Positions 1 through 7,315 of a stretch of 15,297 bases of DNA are shown one piece after another. The position numbers were made by a program, and so were the translations under genes. Positions within the stretch are counted from its first letter, which is position 1; every line of letters begins with the position of its first letter. The notes beneath the pieces were generated by a model. It was not told the origin of the DNA, ran no database searches, and was given only the letters and a program-made list of their open reading frames with translations. Source of the stretch: Bordetella parapertussis (GTDB taxonomy: Bacteria; Pseudomonadota; Gammaproteobacteria; Burkholderiales; Burkholderiaceae_B); NCBI GenBank assembly GCA_945895265.1, contig CAMDEF010000069.1:1-15297 (forward strand), read 5' to 3'.

Positions 1-107
1 TAATCTTCATTTCGAGCCCTCATTACCGTTTGTGGTTAATTTCAGAAACTCCACTTTGGCACTTAGATGCCGTTAGGTAAAGCGAGGGCTCTCTGCTTTT
101 CTGGCAC

Positions 108-132
108 CCTCACTCCCCAGGGGGGAGGGAGG
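108..132. repeat. REP-like GC-rich hairpin
   Basis: Arms at 108-118 (CCTCACTCCCC) and 122-132 (GGGGAGGGAGG) pair over 11 positions with one mismatch around a 3-base loop. No T-run follows on either strand, so it looks more like a short palindromic intergenic repeat than a terminator. A related C-rich/G-rich palindrome lies at 2083-2103. Whether the two belong to one genomic repeat family is inference. Confidence 0.45.
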
Positions 133-326
133 CGTTCATAACATCTCCAGATTGTTTTTATCGCTAGCGGGCTGAATATCTAATAACACCGTAACAGATA
201 AGCGCCTCACCACAAGATAGCCCATTCATCCGCGAAAGGGCAACAAATTAAAATACCAACGCCGAAGGATTGGTAGCTTCCCAGCGGACGCCTAAGCTGC
301 CGCTATTCACCGAAAAAGTTTGGTCG

Positions 327-361
327 ATTGACTTGCGTTTACGGTCAATAAGCCGCATAAT
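327..361 (+). promoter_or_regulatory. Candidate promoter and operator of the Fic gene, possibly leaderless
   Basis: A -35-like TTGCGT (333-338) and a -10-like CATAAT (356-361) are separated by 17 bases. The expected start of transcription would be about base 368, which is the A of the Fic start codon. No Shine-Dalgarno sequence precedes that ATG, so a leaderless mRNA is plausible. A perfect inverted repeat, ATTGAC (327-332) and GTCAAT (344-349) with an 11-base gap, overlaps the -35 and spacer and could bind a repressor. All of this is read by eye from consensus matches. Confidence 0.35.
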
Positions 362-367
362 CTCCGC

Positions 368-1546
368 ATGAAAAGCGGTGATTGTACCTATATTTGGCAA
401 GCTCCAAACTGGCCGAGCTGGCGTTACGACCTAGCGGCGTTGGCGCGGCCTTTGGCTGAGGTCAGTCGCGCGCAAGGCTTACTCTTGGGGCGGTTGGCTG
501 ATGTCGGTATGTCTTTGCGAGATCAGGCAAGTCTTTCCGCTTTGACCGAAGACGTGATGAAGACCAGTGAGATCGAGGACGAACACCTGAACGTAACTTC
601 TGTGCGCTCGTCCATTGCCCGACGTCTTGGCGTCGATATCGGCGCAATGGCTCCGGTAGATCGCTATGTCGAGGGCATCGTTGATATGGTGCTCGACGCA
701 ACGGCCAATTGTCAGTCTCCGCTCACCCGCGGGCGCGTATTCGGCTGGCACGCGGCGCTCTTCCCAACCGGCTACAGCGGTATGTCCAAAATCAATGTTG
801 GTGCGTGGCGTGACGATGCGACTGGCCCTATGCAAGTGGTGTCGGGCCCAATCGGTCGTCAACGAGTGCACTTTTCAGCGCCGCCCGCCAAGCAACTTGA
901 AACAGACACCGCGGCTTTTCTGAAGTGGGCCAACGGTTCAACTGGCGAACCACCACTAATTAAAGCTGGGCTTGCGCACCTTTGGTTTGTGACCTTGCAT
1001 CCCTTTGATGACGGCAATGGGCGTATCGCAAGAGCTGTGGGTGATTTGTTCCTTGCTCGCGCCGATGGCAGTCCTCAGCGCTTTTACAGCCTGTCGGCGC
1101 AGATCCAACGCGAACGTAAGGCTTACTACGACATCCTTGAGCGCACACAAAAAGCCTCGCTCGACGTGACCGAATGGTTGGCGTGGTTTCTTGACACGCT
1201 GCAGCAAGCGGTCAGCCAGGCACAACTCACGGTGAATGCCGTACTGGCAAAGACGCACTTTTGGCAACGCTGGGCGACAACACCATTGAACGAGCGACAA
1301 GTGAAGTTGCTCAACCGGTTGCTCGACGGCTTTGATGGCAAGCTCACCAGTAGCAAGTGGGCGGCCATTGCTAAGTGCTCACCTGACACAGCATTACGCG
1401 ACATCACCGAGCTATTGACACGCGGCGTGTTGCGCAAAGCTAATGCCGGCGGCCGCAGCACCAGTTACGAGTTACTGGTCGACGTTGAGCCAACCGGTGT
1501 CCCGACACTCAGCCCTTGGGAGGGCAGGGACACCATCGTAAAGTGA
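368..1546 (+). CDS. Fic family protein (DUF4172-Fic-winged helix)
   Basis: Fic proteins usually transfer AMP from ATP to a hydroxyl side chain of a target protein. The signature is complete: HPFDDGNGRIAR at residues 211-222, with catalytic His211 and the phosphate-binding GNGR. The N-terminus (YIWQAPNWP, about 8-16) is the DUF4172 type that precedes Fic in many stand-alone family members. T-S-E-I-E-D at 66-71 resembles the (S/T)xxxE(G/N) inhibitory motif, with Glu70 expected to block productive ATP binding and Asp in the usual Gly/Asn position. Residues about 308-370 look like a winged helix-turn-helix, suggesting DNA binding or autoregulation. The ATG is the only start after an in-frame TGA at 329-331; no Shine-Dalgarno precedes it. 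No partner antitoxin gene is adjacent, which fits a self-inhibited Fic. The target is unknown. The gene reads as more GC-rich than the sulfur genes, so it may have a separate history. Confidence 0.9.
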   Translation: MKSGDCTYIWQAPNWPSWRYDLAALARPLAEVSRAQGLLLGRLADVGMSLRDQASLSALTEDVMKTSEIEDEHLNVTSVRSSIARRLGVDIGAMAPVDRYVEGIVDMVLDATANCQSPLTRGRVFGWHAALFPTGYSGMSKINVGAWRDDATGPMQVVSGPIGRQRVHFSAPPAKQLETDTAAFLKWANGSTGEPPLIKAGLAHLWFVTLHPFDDGNGRIARAVGDLFLARADGSPQRFYSLSAQIQRERKAYYDILERTQKASLDVTEWLAWFLDTLQQAVSQAQLTVNAVLAKTHFWQRWATTPLNERQVKLLNRLLDGFDGKLTSSKWAAIAKCSPDTALRDITELLTRGVLRKANAGGRSTSYELLVDVEPTGVPTLSPWEGRDTIVK

Positions 1547-1677
1547 AAGGCCGAGCGCAGGCTTGGCGCTTGAAAGGTCGACTGTGCCTGTTACCGAACG
1601 TAGTCGCTTGTTGAGCGAAGGTATGACCTGAGCCTTTTGACAACGACCTACAGGCGCCGTTCGACGTGCTGAGGGTT

Positions 1678-2013
1678 TTATTGGCGACTCGCCTTCGCAA
1701 CGTATTCGGACAATATTTTCATCTGTTCGGGCGTTAAGCTTGTATACGCAGGCATTTGGCCGATGCCGTTTTTAAGGGCATTTAAAACACGGGCAGCATC
1801 GGGTTGAAGCTCGTTCATTGACGGTCCTACCGCGCCCGCGGCGCCAGCTGCCTCGAGGGTGTGACAGATCGCACACGCTGGCGCTGCACCCTTTAAGAAT
1901 AAAAGTTTACCTTCTTCATCATTTGCTGAGGCAATTGGGGTAAAGGCTGCAGCAGAAACCAGCGCCGCCGCACCTATGGTTCTAGCAATAGACGTAAATA
2001 GTTTTCTTTGCAT
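1678..2013 (-). CDS. sorB: Periplasmic c-type cytochrome, sulfite dehydrogenase subunit (SorB-like)
   Basis: This 111-residue protein has a Sec-type signal peptide (about 1-30, cleavage likely near ASA-ND). A single haem c site, CAICH, lies at 47-51, and a probable axial Met is at 87 in GQMPAY. Size and layout fit the small monohaem cytochrome that takes electrons from a periplasmic sulfite dehydrogenase and passes them to the respiratory chain. It lies 106 bases downstream of the molybdenum subunit on the same strand, so the two probably form one unit. The spacer is long for such a pair and carries a GC-rich hairpin that could alter the ratio of the two products. The ATG has no good Shine-Dalgarno at normal spacing; an AGGG lies about 15 bases upstream. 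The cytochrome call is secure; the sorB assignment rests on the neighbour. Confidence 0.82.
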   Translation of the reverse strand: MQRKLFTSIARTIGAAALVSAAAFTPIASANDEEGKLLFLKGAAPACAICHTLEAAGAAGAVGPSMNELQPDAARVLNALKNGIGQMPAYTSLTPEQMKILSEYVAKASRQ

Positions 2014-2082
2014 TGGACAAAAAAGGCCCTGGTGAAGAGGATGTTGCTGTGTTGTTTAACTTGGTTTAACCGGGTGCGTGTA

Positions 2083-2103
2083 CCCCTCCCGCGCGGGGAG
2101 AGG
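2083..2103. repeat. GC-rich palindrome between sorA-like and sorB-like genes
   Basis: CCCCTCCC (2083-2090) pairs with GGGAGAGG (2096-2103) with one mismatch around a GCGCG loop. It lies in the spacer between the molybdoenzyme and cytochrome genes. There is no T-run, so intrinsic termination is unlikely. It may act as an mRNA-stabilising or processing hairpin, or be a REP-type repeat related to the one at 108-132. Confidence 0.45.
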
Positions 2104-2119
2104 TGCTTTGCGAAGATCA

Positions 2120-3361
2120 TTAAGCCACGGTGATTTTTACCGTGTGTGACATCCAACCACTATTCAAGTAGCCCGCCGCATTTTCAGTCGACTGCGCAAC
2201 TTGCTCAACGCCTGATTTTGTTGTGACACGGGTTGAGACATCGTACTGGCCGGCTTTCAGGGTTGTGGCCAAGACAAACTGACGCCAAGCGTACTTGCCC
2301 AGATCTGGTCCCACCAAGCGTGCGACCTGCCAGGTTTTACCGCCATCAAGCGATACGTCGACCTTGGCGATGTCTTCTAAGGCGCCCATGGCTACACCCG
2401 TGATTTGTACTGCACCCGCTTTGATCGGGCCGTTGTCAGGCGAGGGTGATGTCACCCACGATTTAGCATCCATGGTCCAAACCGCGGGCTGACTAGGATC
2501 GCCCTTTTGACCGACCGGTGACATGCGGTAGCCGGTTTTTTGAATGGCGGCTTGCGTCTGCTCTTTTGTGAACGCCAAACGCTTGATGTACTTAATATTG
2601 TTGACACCGCTGTAGCCTGGTACCACCAAGCGCAGCGGGCCACCGTGCGCTAAAGGCATCGGTTCGCCATTCATTTCCCAGGCTAGCATGGCATCTTGCA
2701 TTGCGGCGACAGGTACCGAGCGCTCGACAACTACGGCATTTGGATCAATGCCCTCAGGAAGCTTTTCACCGCCTGTGCCCGTCATATAGACCATTCCGGT
2801 AGAAACGCCCCCCAGAGCTTGGATGACTTCGCGCACAGGTATGCCCGCCCACATGACACAGCCCGCTGCACCCGTCTGCCATCTTGTGCCACTGGGTTTG
2901 CCTGGAAACAAGCCACGACCGTTGCCTGAACATTGCAACACCGTTGCCATGGTTTCGAACCCCATCTGCTTGAGATCAGCGATCGAAAGGGATTGTGGTT
3001 TTCCAACGCCTTCGACCGTGACTTTCCAGGCGTTGACATCACCAATATCGGCCGCTGAGGGTGCTGGCAGATTGTTACGGATGAACAGGCGATCGCTTGG
3101 CGTGATGATGCTTGAGCCGATTGCTGAACGCTTGGTTTCAATCGTTGTCGGGGTATGGATGATCATGCTGTCAGCGTGTTTCCAGCTGACATAGTTTGGT
3201 AACGGCTTTGCTGTGGATGCTGCAGGGGCAGCGGCGGCAGGGCTGGCAACAGGCGTAGCGGCTTGTGCATTGGCAGACCTTGAATTGAGCCCAGCGGCGG
3301 CCACTAAACCAACGGTAGCGCCCAGCAAATTTCGGCGTGTGATTTTGATCGAATTTGTCAT
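2120..3361 (-). CDS. sorA: Periplasmic sulfite dehydrogenase, molybdopterin subunit (SorA-like)
   Basis: This enzyme is expected to oxidise sulfite to sulfate in the periplasm using a molybdenum-pterin cofactor. The N-terminus has a twin-arginine signal (ITRRNLLGA at about 7-15, then a hydrophobic stretch), consistent with export of a folded, cofactor-loaded protein. An Ala/Pro-rich linker (about 34-53) leads into the sulfite-oxidase fold. The probable Mo ligand is Cys144 in VLQCSGNGRG, a motif closer to SorA than to SoxC, which usually has a different context. GGPLRLVVPGYSGVNNIKYI (240-259) is the conserved substrate/pterin region, and about 312-413 is the Mo-co dimerisation domain. Length (413) is normal. 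AGAGG lies just before the ATG. The downstream cytochrome gene supplies an electron acceptor. SoxC and YedY-type relatives are alternatives but fit less well. Confidence 0.85.
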   Translation of the reverse strand: MTNSIKITRRNLLGATVGLVAAAGLNSRSANAQAATPVASPAAAAPAASTAKPLPNYVSWKHADSMIIHTPTTIETKRSAIGSSIITPSDRLFIRNNLPAPSAADIGDVNAWKVTVEGVGKPQSLSIADLKQMGFETMATVLQCSGNGRGLFPGKPSGTRWQTGAAGCVMWAGIPVREVIQALGGVSTGMVYMTGTGGEKLPEGIDPNAVVVERSVPVAAMQDAMLAWEMNGEPMPLAHGGPLRLVVPGYSGVNNIKYIKRLAFTKEQTQAAIQKTGYRMSPVGQKGDPSQPAVWTMDAKSWVTSPSPDNGPIKAGAVQITGVAMGALEDIAKVDVSLDGGKTWQVARLVGPDLGKYAWRQFVLATTLKAGQYDVSTRVTTKSGVEQVAQSTENAAGYLNSGWMSHTVKITVA

Positions 3362-3413
3362 GATGACCTCTTGGAATGTGAGCGCGGTAATCGTTATCGG
3401 GAGGGACGCAAAA

Positions 3414-3451
3414 ACCTAGTTAAAAAACGTACAGCACCTAGTAACAACGTA
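3414..3451 (-). promoter_or_regulatory. Imperfect direct repeat upstream of the sulfite dehydrogenase gene
   Basis: Two similar words occur 22 bases apart: ACCTAGTTAAAAAACGTA (3414-3431) and ACCTAGTAACAACGTA (3436-3451). Read on the minus strand they are TACGTT...AGGT repeats lying about 53-90 bases before the sorA-like start codon. The spacing is close to two helical turns, as expected for two activator molecules on one DNA face. A binding role is inference. Confidence 0.35.
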
Positions 3452-3527
3452 AAGGTTGTGTAACGGATCAAATAATGCCTCAGTTTAACTAATTTATTGC
3501 GCGATGAAACAACGAGTCCCCTTCTTT

Positions 3528-5195
3528 TTAATTGGTCAATTCTGGCTGCGCTAACCATTCCCGACCTTTGAGCATGGCGTCCCAGTAAAGAGGCGGTAAG
3601 ATCCGTTCTTTTAAGAACCACGCCATTGCAGAAGGTTTTGTACCGTCGATTAGCCATTTGGGGAAACTCGGCGCCACTTTGCCGCCATAGGTAAATTCAG
3701 CTAAGACGATTTTGCCTCGTTCAACGGTTAGCGGGCATGAACCATAGCCATCATATTTGGCCTGGCCTTTTAATTGACCCATTGCAGCCAAGACATTGTG
3801 CGCAACAACAGGAGCTTGTTTGCGCGCTGCAGCCGCTGTCTTGGCATTTGTTGTGTTGGTTGCGTCGCCCAAGCCAAAAATATTTTCATAATTCTTGTGA
3901 CGTAACGTAGTAGGATCAACATCAACCCACCCCGCGGCATCAGCGAGCTGGCTGACACGGATAAAGTCTGGCGCTTTTTGAGGTGGAACAACATGAATCA
4001 TGTCAAAGTCCTGAGTAATGATTTGTTTTGTTCCATCTGCGGCTGTCTGGCTGAAACTCGCTTTTTTAGTCCCGCCATCCACACTGATCAGCGTTCTGCC
4101 AAAATTCAAACCAATGCCATAAGCTTTCACATACTCCATCAAGGCTGGGACATAGTCGGCAACGCCGAATAGCACTGCGCCGGCGTTACAAAAATGAATA
4201 TCGATGTTGTGCAGTACACCTTGCTTTTTCCAGTGATCTGCAGACAGATACATTGCCTTTTGTGGAGCCCCAGCGCATTTAATTGGCATGGGAGGTTGAG
4301 TGAATATCGCTTTGCCTCCCTTTAGCTTCTGCACGAGTTTCCAAGTGTAGGGAGCAAGATCGTAACGATAATTGGACGTAACACCATTACGACCAAGAGT
4401 ATCCGTTAATCCCTCAATACCATTCCAGTCGAGTTTTAAACCGGGGCAAACCACGAGTTGTTTATAGCTGACCACCCGGCAGCCATCAAGAATGATGCAG
4501 TTACGCTCTGGCTCAAAAGCGGCAACAGCAGACTTGATCCAAGTGACACCGTGCGGGAGAAGCGAACCCATCGTGCGCGCAGTAAATGAAGCATCGAAAA
4601 TCCCTGCGCCCACCATTGTCCATCCTGGCTGGTAGTAGTGAACATCCGCGGGATCAATGACAGCAACATCTAACTTTGGGCTGCGCGACAACAGACTAGC
4701 AGCGACCGAGATACCTGCAGCTCCGCCACCTATGATCACCACGTCATGTGTCACGTTAGGGGCGTCGACAGGCGTGATGCCACCATTGACGATTCGTCGC
4801 GTCAGTGCTTTCAAGTCATAGCCTACCTTCGCCGTTGTTTCAATAATTGAAGACATTGGCGTTTTGCCGGCATTGGCCAGCGCCCACAGCGAGGCACTCC
4901 GCATACCCGTGCGACAGTAAGCGAGTATGGGTTTGGGCATCTCATCCATCAGTTGACCGAAAGTCTGACCCTGCTCGTCAGTGACTTTGCCGGACTCGAC
5001 TGGCAGGTAATGTACAGATAAACCGTGCAGCGCTGCGGCTTGTTCAATCTCTTTGAAGTTGGGTTGATCCGAACCCTCGCCATCGGGGCGGTTGCAGATG
5101 ATTGATTTAAATCCTGCTTGCGCAATCGATGGCACGTCTGTTGTAGTTATTTGTTCGGCAACAGAAAATCGAGTGGTTAGATTTTTAATTTCCAT
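3528..5195 (-). CDS. DUF442 phosphatase-like domain fused to sulfide:quinone oxidoreductase
   Basis: Residues 1-about 115 form a DUF442 (Blh/PTP-like) domain with an active-site loop CRTGMRS at 94-100. Residues about 150-545 form a flavoprotein of the type II sulfide:quinone oxidoreductase class: the FAD-binding GGGAAG is at 156-161, PIKCAGAPQK with the expected redox Cys307 is at 305-313, and GLGDATNTTNAKTAAA lies at 441-456. The enzyme should oxidise sulfide to a persulfide and reduce membrane quinone. The short C-terminal region may anchor it to the membrane. Cys250 (VVCPGL) and Cys336 are further cysteines. At the GDxTN motif, where I recall the second redox Cys of mitochondrial SQR, this protein has Ala445. 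AGGAG lies 11 bases before the ATG. The gene is transcribed toward sorA-sorB and diverges from cydAB. DUF442 may act as a persulfide-handling module; its substrate is unknown. Confidence 0.85.
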   Translation of the reverse strand: MEIKNLTTRFSVAEQITTTDVPSIAQAGFKSIICNRPDGEGSDQPNFKEIEQAAALHGLSVHYLPVESGKVTDEQGQTFGQLMDEMPKPILAYCRTGMRSASLWALANAGKTPMSSIIETTAKVGYDLKALTRRIVNGGITPVDAPNVTHDVVIIGGGAAGISVAASLLSRSPKLDVAVIDPADVHYYQPGWTMVGAGIFDASFTARTMGSLLPHGVTWIKSAVAAFEPERNCIILDGCRVVSYKQLVVCPGLKLDWNGIEGLTDTLGRNGVTSNYRYDLAPYTWKLVQKLKGGKAIFTQPPMPIKCAGAPQKAMYLSADHWKKQGVLHNIDIHFCNAGAVLFGVADYVPALMEYVKAYGIGLNFGRTLISVDGGTKKASFSQTAADGTKQIITQDFDMIHVVPPQKAPDFIRVSQLADAAGWVDVDPTTLRHKNYENIFGLGDATNTTNAKTAAAARKQAPVVAHNVLAAMGQLKGQAKYDGYGSCPLTVERGKIVLAEFTYGGKVAPSFPKWLIDGTKPSAMAWFLKERILPPLYWDAMLKGREWLAQPELTN

Positions 5196-5275
5196 GAGCA
5201 GCGACTCCTAATGAATGTTTAAGCTTGAATGCTTACTTTTACTTGGCTTGCGTTTGTTTTTTGTGTTCAAAATAT

Positions 5276-5452
5276 TCAAAGGACAACGTACCGATGGTCA
5301 TGACCCCCAAAAACGCCCTGACCACTTGTGCTGGCTAAGTCGTCATTGAGCAGAACGGTGAACTGCTGCGAGGGCGTCGGTTGGTTGATCTCTAGTTGCT
5401 CTTGGGTCTCCCGCGCGCGCATTTCATCGTGTTCAACGGTAAATGTGCCCAT
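5276..5452 (-). CDS. Possible 58-residue small protein, unrecognised
   Basis: A 58-codon open frame (begins MGTFTVEHDEM, ends HDHRYVVL) fills most of the gap between the SQR fusion gene and the A/T-rich divergent promoter, on the same strand as SQR. It is hydrophilic with no signal peptide or membrane segment. The Shine-Dalgarno is weak. After a TTTTTGGGGG run (5302-5311 region) another frame opens and reads MTIGTLSFEYFEHKKQTQAK, ending at 5239. One base fewer in that run would join both into a roughly 70-residue protein, so the gene may be frameshifted. I do not recognise either part. It may be a chance reading frame. Confidence 0.3.
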   Translation of the reverse strand: MGTFTVEHDEMRARETQEQLEINQPTPSQQFTVLLNDDLASTSGQGVFGGHDHRYVVL

Positions 5453-5469
5453 ATTTGATGCTCTATAAC

Positions 5470-5543
5470 TAATTAATTAATTATTTTATATTATATTTAC
5501 ATTTGTTATATTTTTTAATATAATATATTTAAATAAATTTAAA
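5470..5543. promoter_or_regulatory. A/T-only divergent promoter region with three palindromes
   Basis: From 5471 to 5543 only two bases are not A or T, in striking contrast to both flanks. It contains a perfect 14-base palindrome TAATTAATTAATTA (5470-5483), an inverted repeat TTATATT-4-AATATAA (5506-5523) and TTTAAAT-2-ATTTAAA (5528-5543). The last one abuts the ribosome site of the persulfide dioxygenase remnant. The segment separates the SQR arm from the cydAB arm, so it probably holds both promoters. Persulfide-sensing ArsR-family repressors such as BigR act at A/T-rich palindromes before comparable genes; such a regulator is not encoded in this window, so that link is inference. Confidence 0.55.
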
Positions 5544-5550
5544 GAGTCGT

Positions 5551-5918
5551 ATGAGCGCATCAAGCTTGAATTCAAGCGTCACCGTTTTTTTGATCAGGCT
5601 ACTTGGATAGCCATGTATGTGATCCCTCATGGCGCTGGTCCGACGTGCGCAATCATTGACTTGGTCTTGGGCGATGACCCGAAGTCAGGTCGGCCTAGCA
5701 CTGCACTAACTGAAAAAATTGTCGAATACGTTAGAGCGAATCAGTTGCAGGTGCAGTGTCCCCTCGAAACGCATGCACATGTCCATCACATTAGCGCTGC
5801 GCAATATCTGCAAAAGCCCCTAACTAGCAAGATCGCCATCAGAGATCCCGTCGCCAAAGTACAAAAGGTATTCAAAGGCATTTTTAATTTAGATGCTGAA
5901 TTTAAAAGCGCCGCATAA
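5551..5918 (+). pseudogene. Frameshifted, truncated persulfide dioxygenase (ETHE1/Blh-type metallo-beta-lactamase fold)
   Basis: The start at 5551 has AAAGAG upstream and reads MSASSLNSSVTVF before hitting a stop at 5608-5610. Adding one T to the seven-T run at 5585-5591 restores VTVFFDQATWIAMYVIPHG and continues into the long frame that ends at 5918. That product matches the N-terminal part of ETHE1-like persulfide dioxygenases, including the IID segment and the ETHAHVHHISAAQYL motif. The metal motif should be HxHxDH; here it is HAHVHH, with Asp replaced by His. The frame stops after FNLDAEFKSAA, about 122 residues, whereas family members have roughly 230-290, so the C-terminal half with further metal ligands is absent. 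cydA starts 23 bases later, so the remnant now sits as the leader of the cydAB transcript. Only the frameshift could be a sequencing error; the missing C-terminus and motif change could not. Confidence 0.75.
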
Positions 5919-5941
5919 CAAGTAACTGAACAAGGACCAAG

Positions 5942-7315
5942 ATGGAATCCCTAGACCCCACGCTACTCGCACGAATTCAATTTGCGGCAAATATCACCTT
6001 CCATATCCTTTTTCCGACGATTAGTATCGGGTTGGGTTGGTTTTTGCTTTACTTTAAAACGCGGTTCGTGGCGACCGGCAAGCAATTCTGGATGGATGCC
6101 TATCAGTTTTGGATCAAAATCTTTGCGCTGACGTTTGCCATCGGTGCTGTGAGCGGTATTACGATGAGTTTCCAGTTTGGTACAAACTGGCCTGGTTTTA
6201 TGAATACCGTGGGCAATATCGCCGGTCCTTTATTAGCCTATGAAGTATTAACGGCCTTTTTTCTAGAGGCAACAATGTTGGGCATCATGCTGTTTGGCCG
6301 AGGTCGTGTGAGCGAAAGGGTTCACACCGTTGCGACTTGGTTAGTTGCCCTCGGCACGACTGCTTCCGCGTTTTGGATCCTTGCCTTGAACTCATGGATG
6401 CACACGCCTGCAGGTTTCGAAATGATTGATGGCAAGGCTCATGTCACCAGTTGGCTAGCGGTGATATTTAATCCTTCTTTCCCCTACCGCTTCACGCACA
6501 TGCTAATTGCTTCGGGCCTCACCGTCTCTTTTCTGTTGGCGGGCATTAGCGCCTACCGTTGGCTGAAAAAGGACGCAAGTGAGGCAGTGATGGCGTCGAT
6601 GCGTGCTGGCGTGTTTGTGGCGGCTGTTCTTATTCCTATACAAATTTTCGTGGGTGATTTACACGGACTGAACACGCTAGAGTACCAACCAGCCAAACTT
6701 GCCGCGATGGAAGGGATATGGAAGACTCAAAAAGGTGTATCCGCAGTACTGTTTGCTTTGCCAGATGAAAAAAATAAAACCAATAACTTTGAAATCGCAA
6801 TCCCCAATTTGGCGTCGTTGTATCTCACCCACCACTGGGACGGTGAAGTAAAGGGGCTGGATGCTTTTGAAGGTAAACATCCGCCTGTTGCCCCTGTTTT
6901 TTGGGCTTTCAGAATTATGGTGGGAGTCGGACTGTTAATGTTGGCTGTGAGTTGGTGGGCCACATTTGAGCTGCGCAGAAAACAGCGGCCTTCACAAACT
7001 GTCGCAAGAGTCTTGGTCGCTATGACGTTTGCGGGCTGGATCGCGTTGATCGCGGGCTGGTACGTAACAGAAATTGGACGCCAACCTTGGTTGGTCTACG
7101 GCATATTGACTGCCGCACAAGCCGCCTCAGCGGTGCCGGCGACCAGTATTGCGTTGACTCTGACCATCTACCTCGCTCTGTATGTCTTATTGCTTGCTGC
7201 CTATGTTTCGGTTGTTTTTTATCTTGCAAATAAAGCGATCCAACCTGCGCCAGAGCAAGATCAAAAAGCTGTGTTGTCTGCGAAGGTCAACCTCACGGAG
7301 CTTAAATATGCATGA
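5942..7315 (+). CDS. cydA: Cytochrome bd quinol oxidase subunit I (CIO-like)
   Basis: Subunit I binds haems b558, b595 and d and oxidises quinol while reducing O2 to water at the cytoplasmic membrane. Visible markers are His21 (haem ligand, NITFHILFPT), Glu101 and Glu109 (YEVLTAFFLEA), His186 (RFTHML) and GRQPW at 379-383. The quinol-site segment GDLHGLNTLEYQPAKLAAME (238-257) has the conserved Lys252 and Glu257. The 457-residue length and short Q-loop match the cyanide-insensitive (CioA-like) group rather than long-loop E. coli CydA. AAGGA precedes the ATG at good spacing. cydB overlaps its 3' end by 8 bases. Its position beside SQR fits a role in taking electrons from sulfide oxidation, since bd oxidases tolerate sulfide better than haem-copper oxidases. 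Confidence 0.95.
   Translation: MESLDPTLLARIQFAANITFHILFPTISIGLGWFLLYFKTRFVATGKQFWMDAYQFWIKIFALTFAIGAVSGITMSFQFGTNWPGFMNTVGNIAGPLLAYEVLTAFFLEATMLGIMLFGRGRVSERVHTVATWLVALGTTASAFWILALNSWMHTPAGFEMIDGKAHVTSWLAVIFNPSFPYRFTHMLIASGLTVSFLLAGISAYRWLKKDASEAVMASMRAGVFVAAVLIPIQIFVGDLHGLNTLEYQPAKLAAMEGIWKTQKGVSAVLFALPDEKNKTNNFEIAIPNLASLYLTHHWDGEVKGLDAFEGKHPPVAPVFWAFRIMVGVGLLMLAVSWWATFELRRKQRPSQTVARVLVAMTFAGWIALIAGWYVTEIGRQPWLVYGILTAAQAASAVPATSIALTLTIYLALYVLLLAAYVSVVFYLANKAIQPAPEQDQKAVLSAKVNLTELKYA

Larger units (their letters stand above)
1..367. other. Non-coding leader before the Fic gene
   Basis: I see no convincing gene here on either strand. It contains an 8-bp inverted repeat (GAGCCCTC at 14-21 and GAGGGCTC at 84-91), a REP-like hairpin at 108-132, and a candidate promoter with an inverted repeat just before the Fic start. 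No tRNA or rRNA is visible. The window edge may cut off whatever gene the 5' part belongs to. Confidence 0.5.

Noticed and set aside
61..135. Integron attC-like core (GTTAGGT) near the left edge
   Set aside because: No matching partner core site or paired inner boxes could be found.
7182..7307. Upstream extension of the cydB frame to give 386 residues
   Set aside because: It lies inside cydA, lacks a ribosome site, and the family N-terminus starts at 7308.
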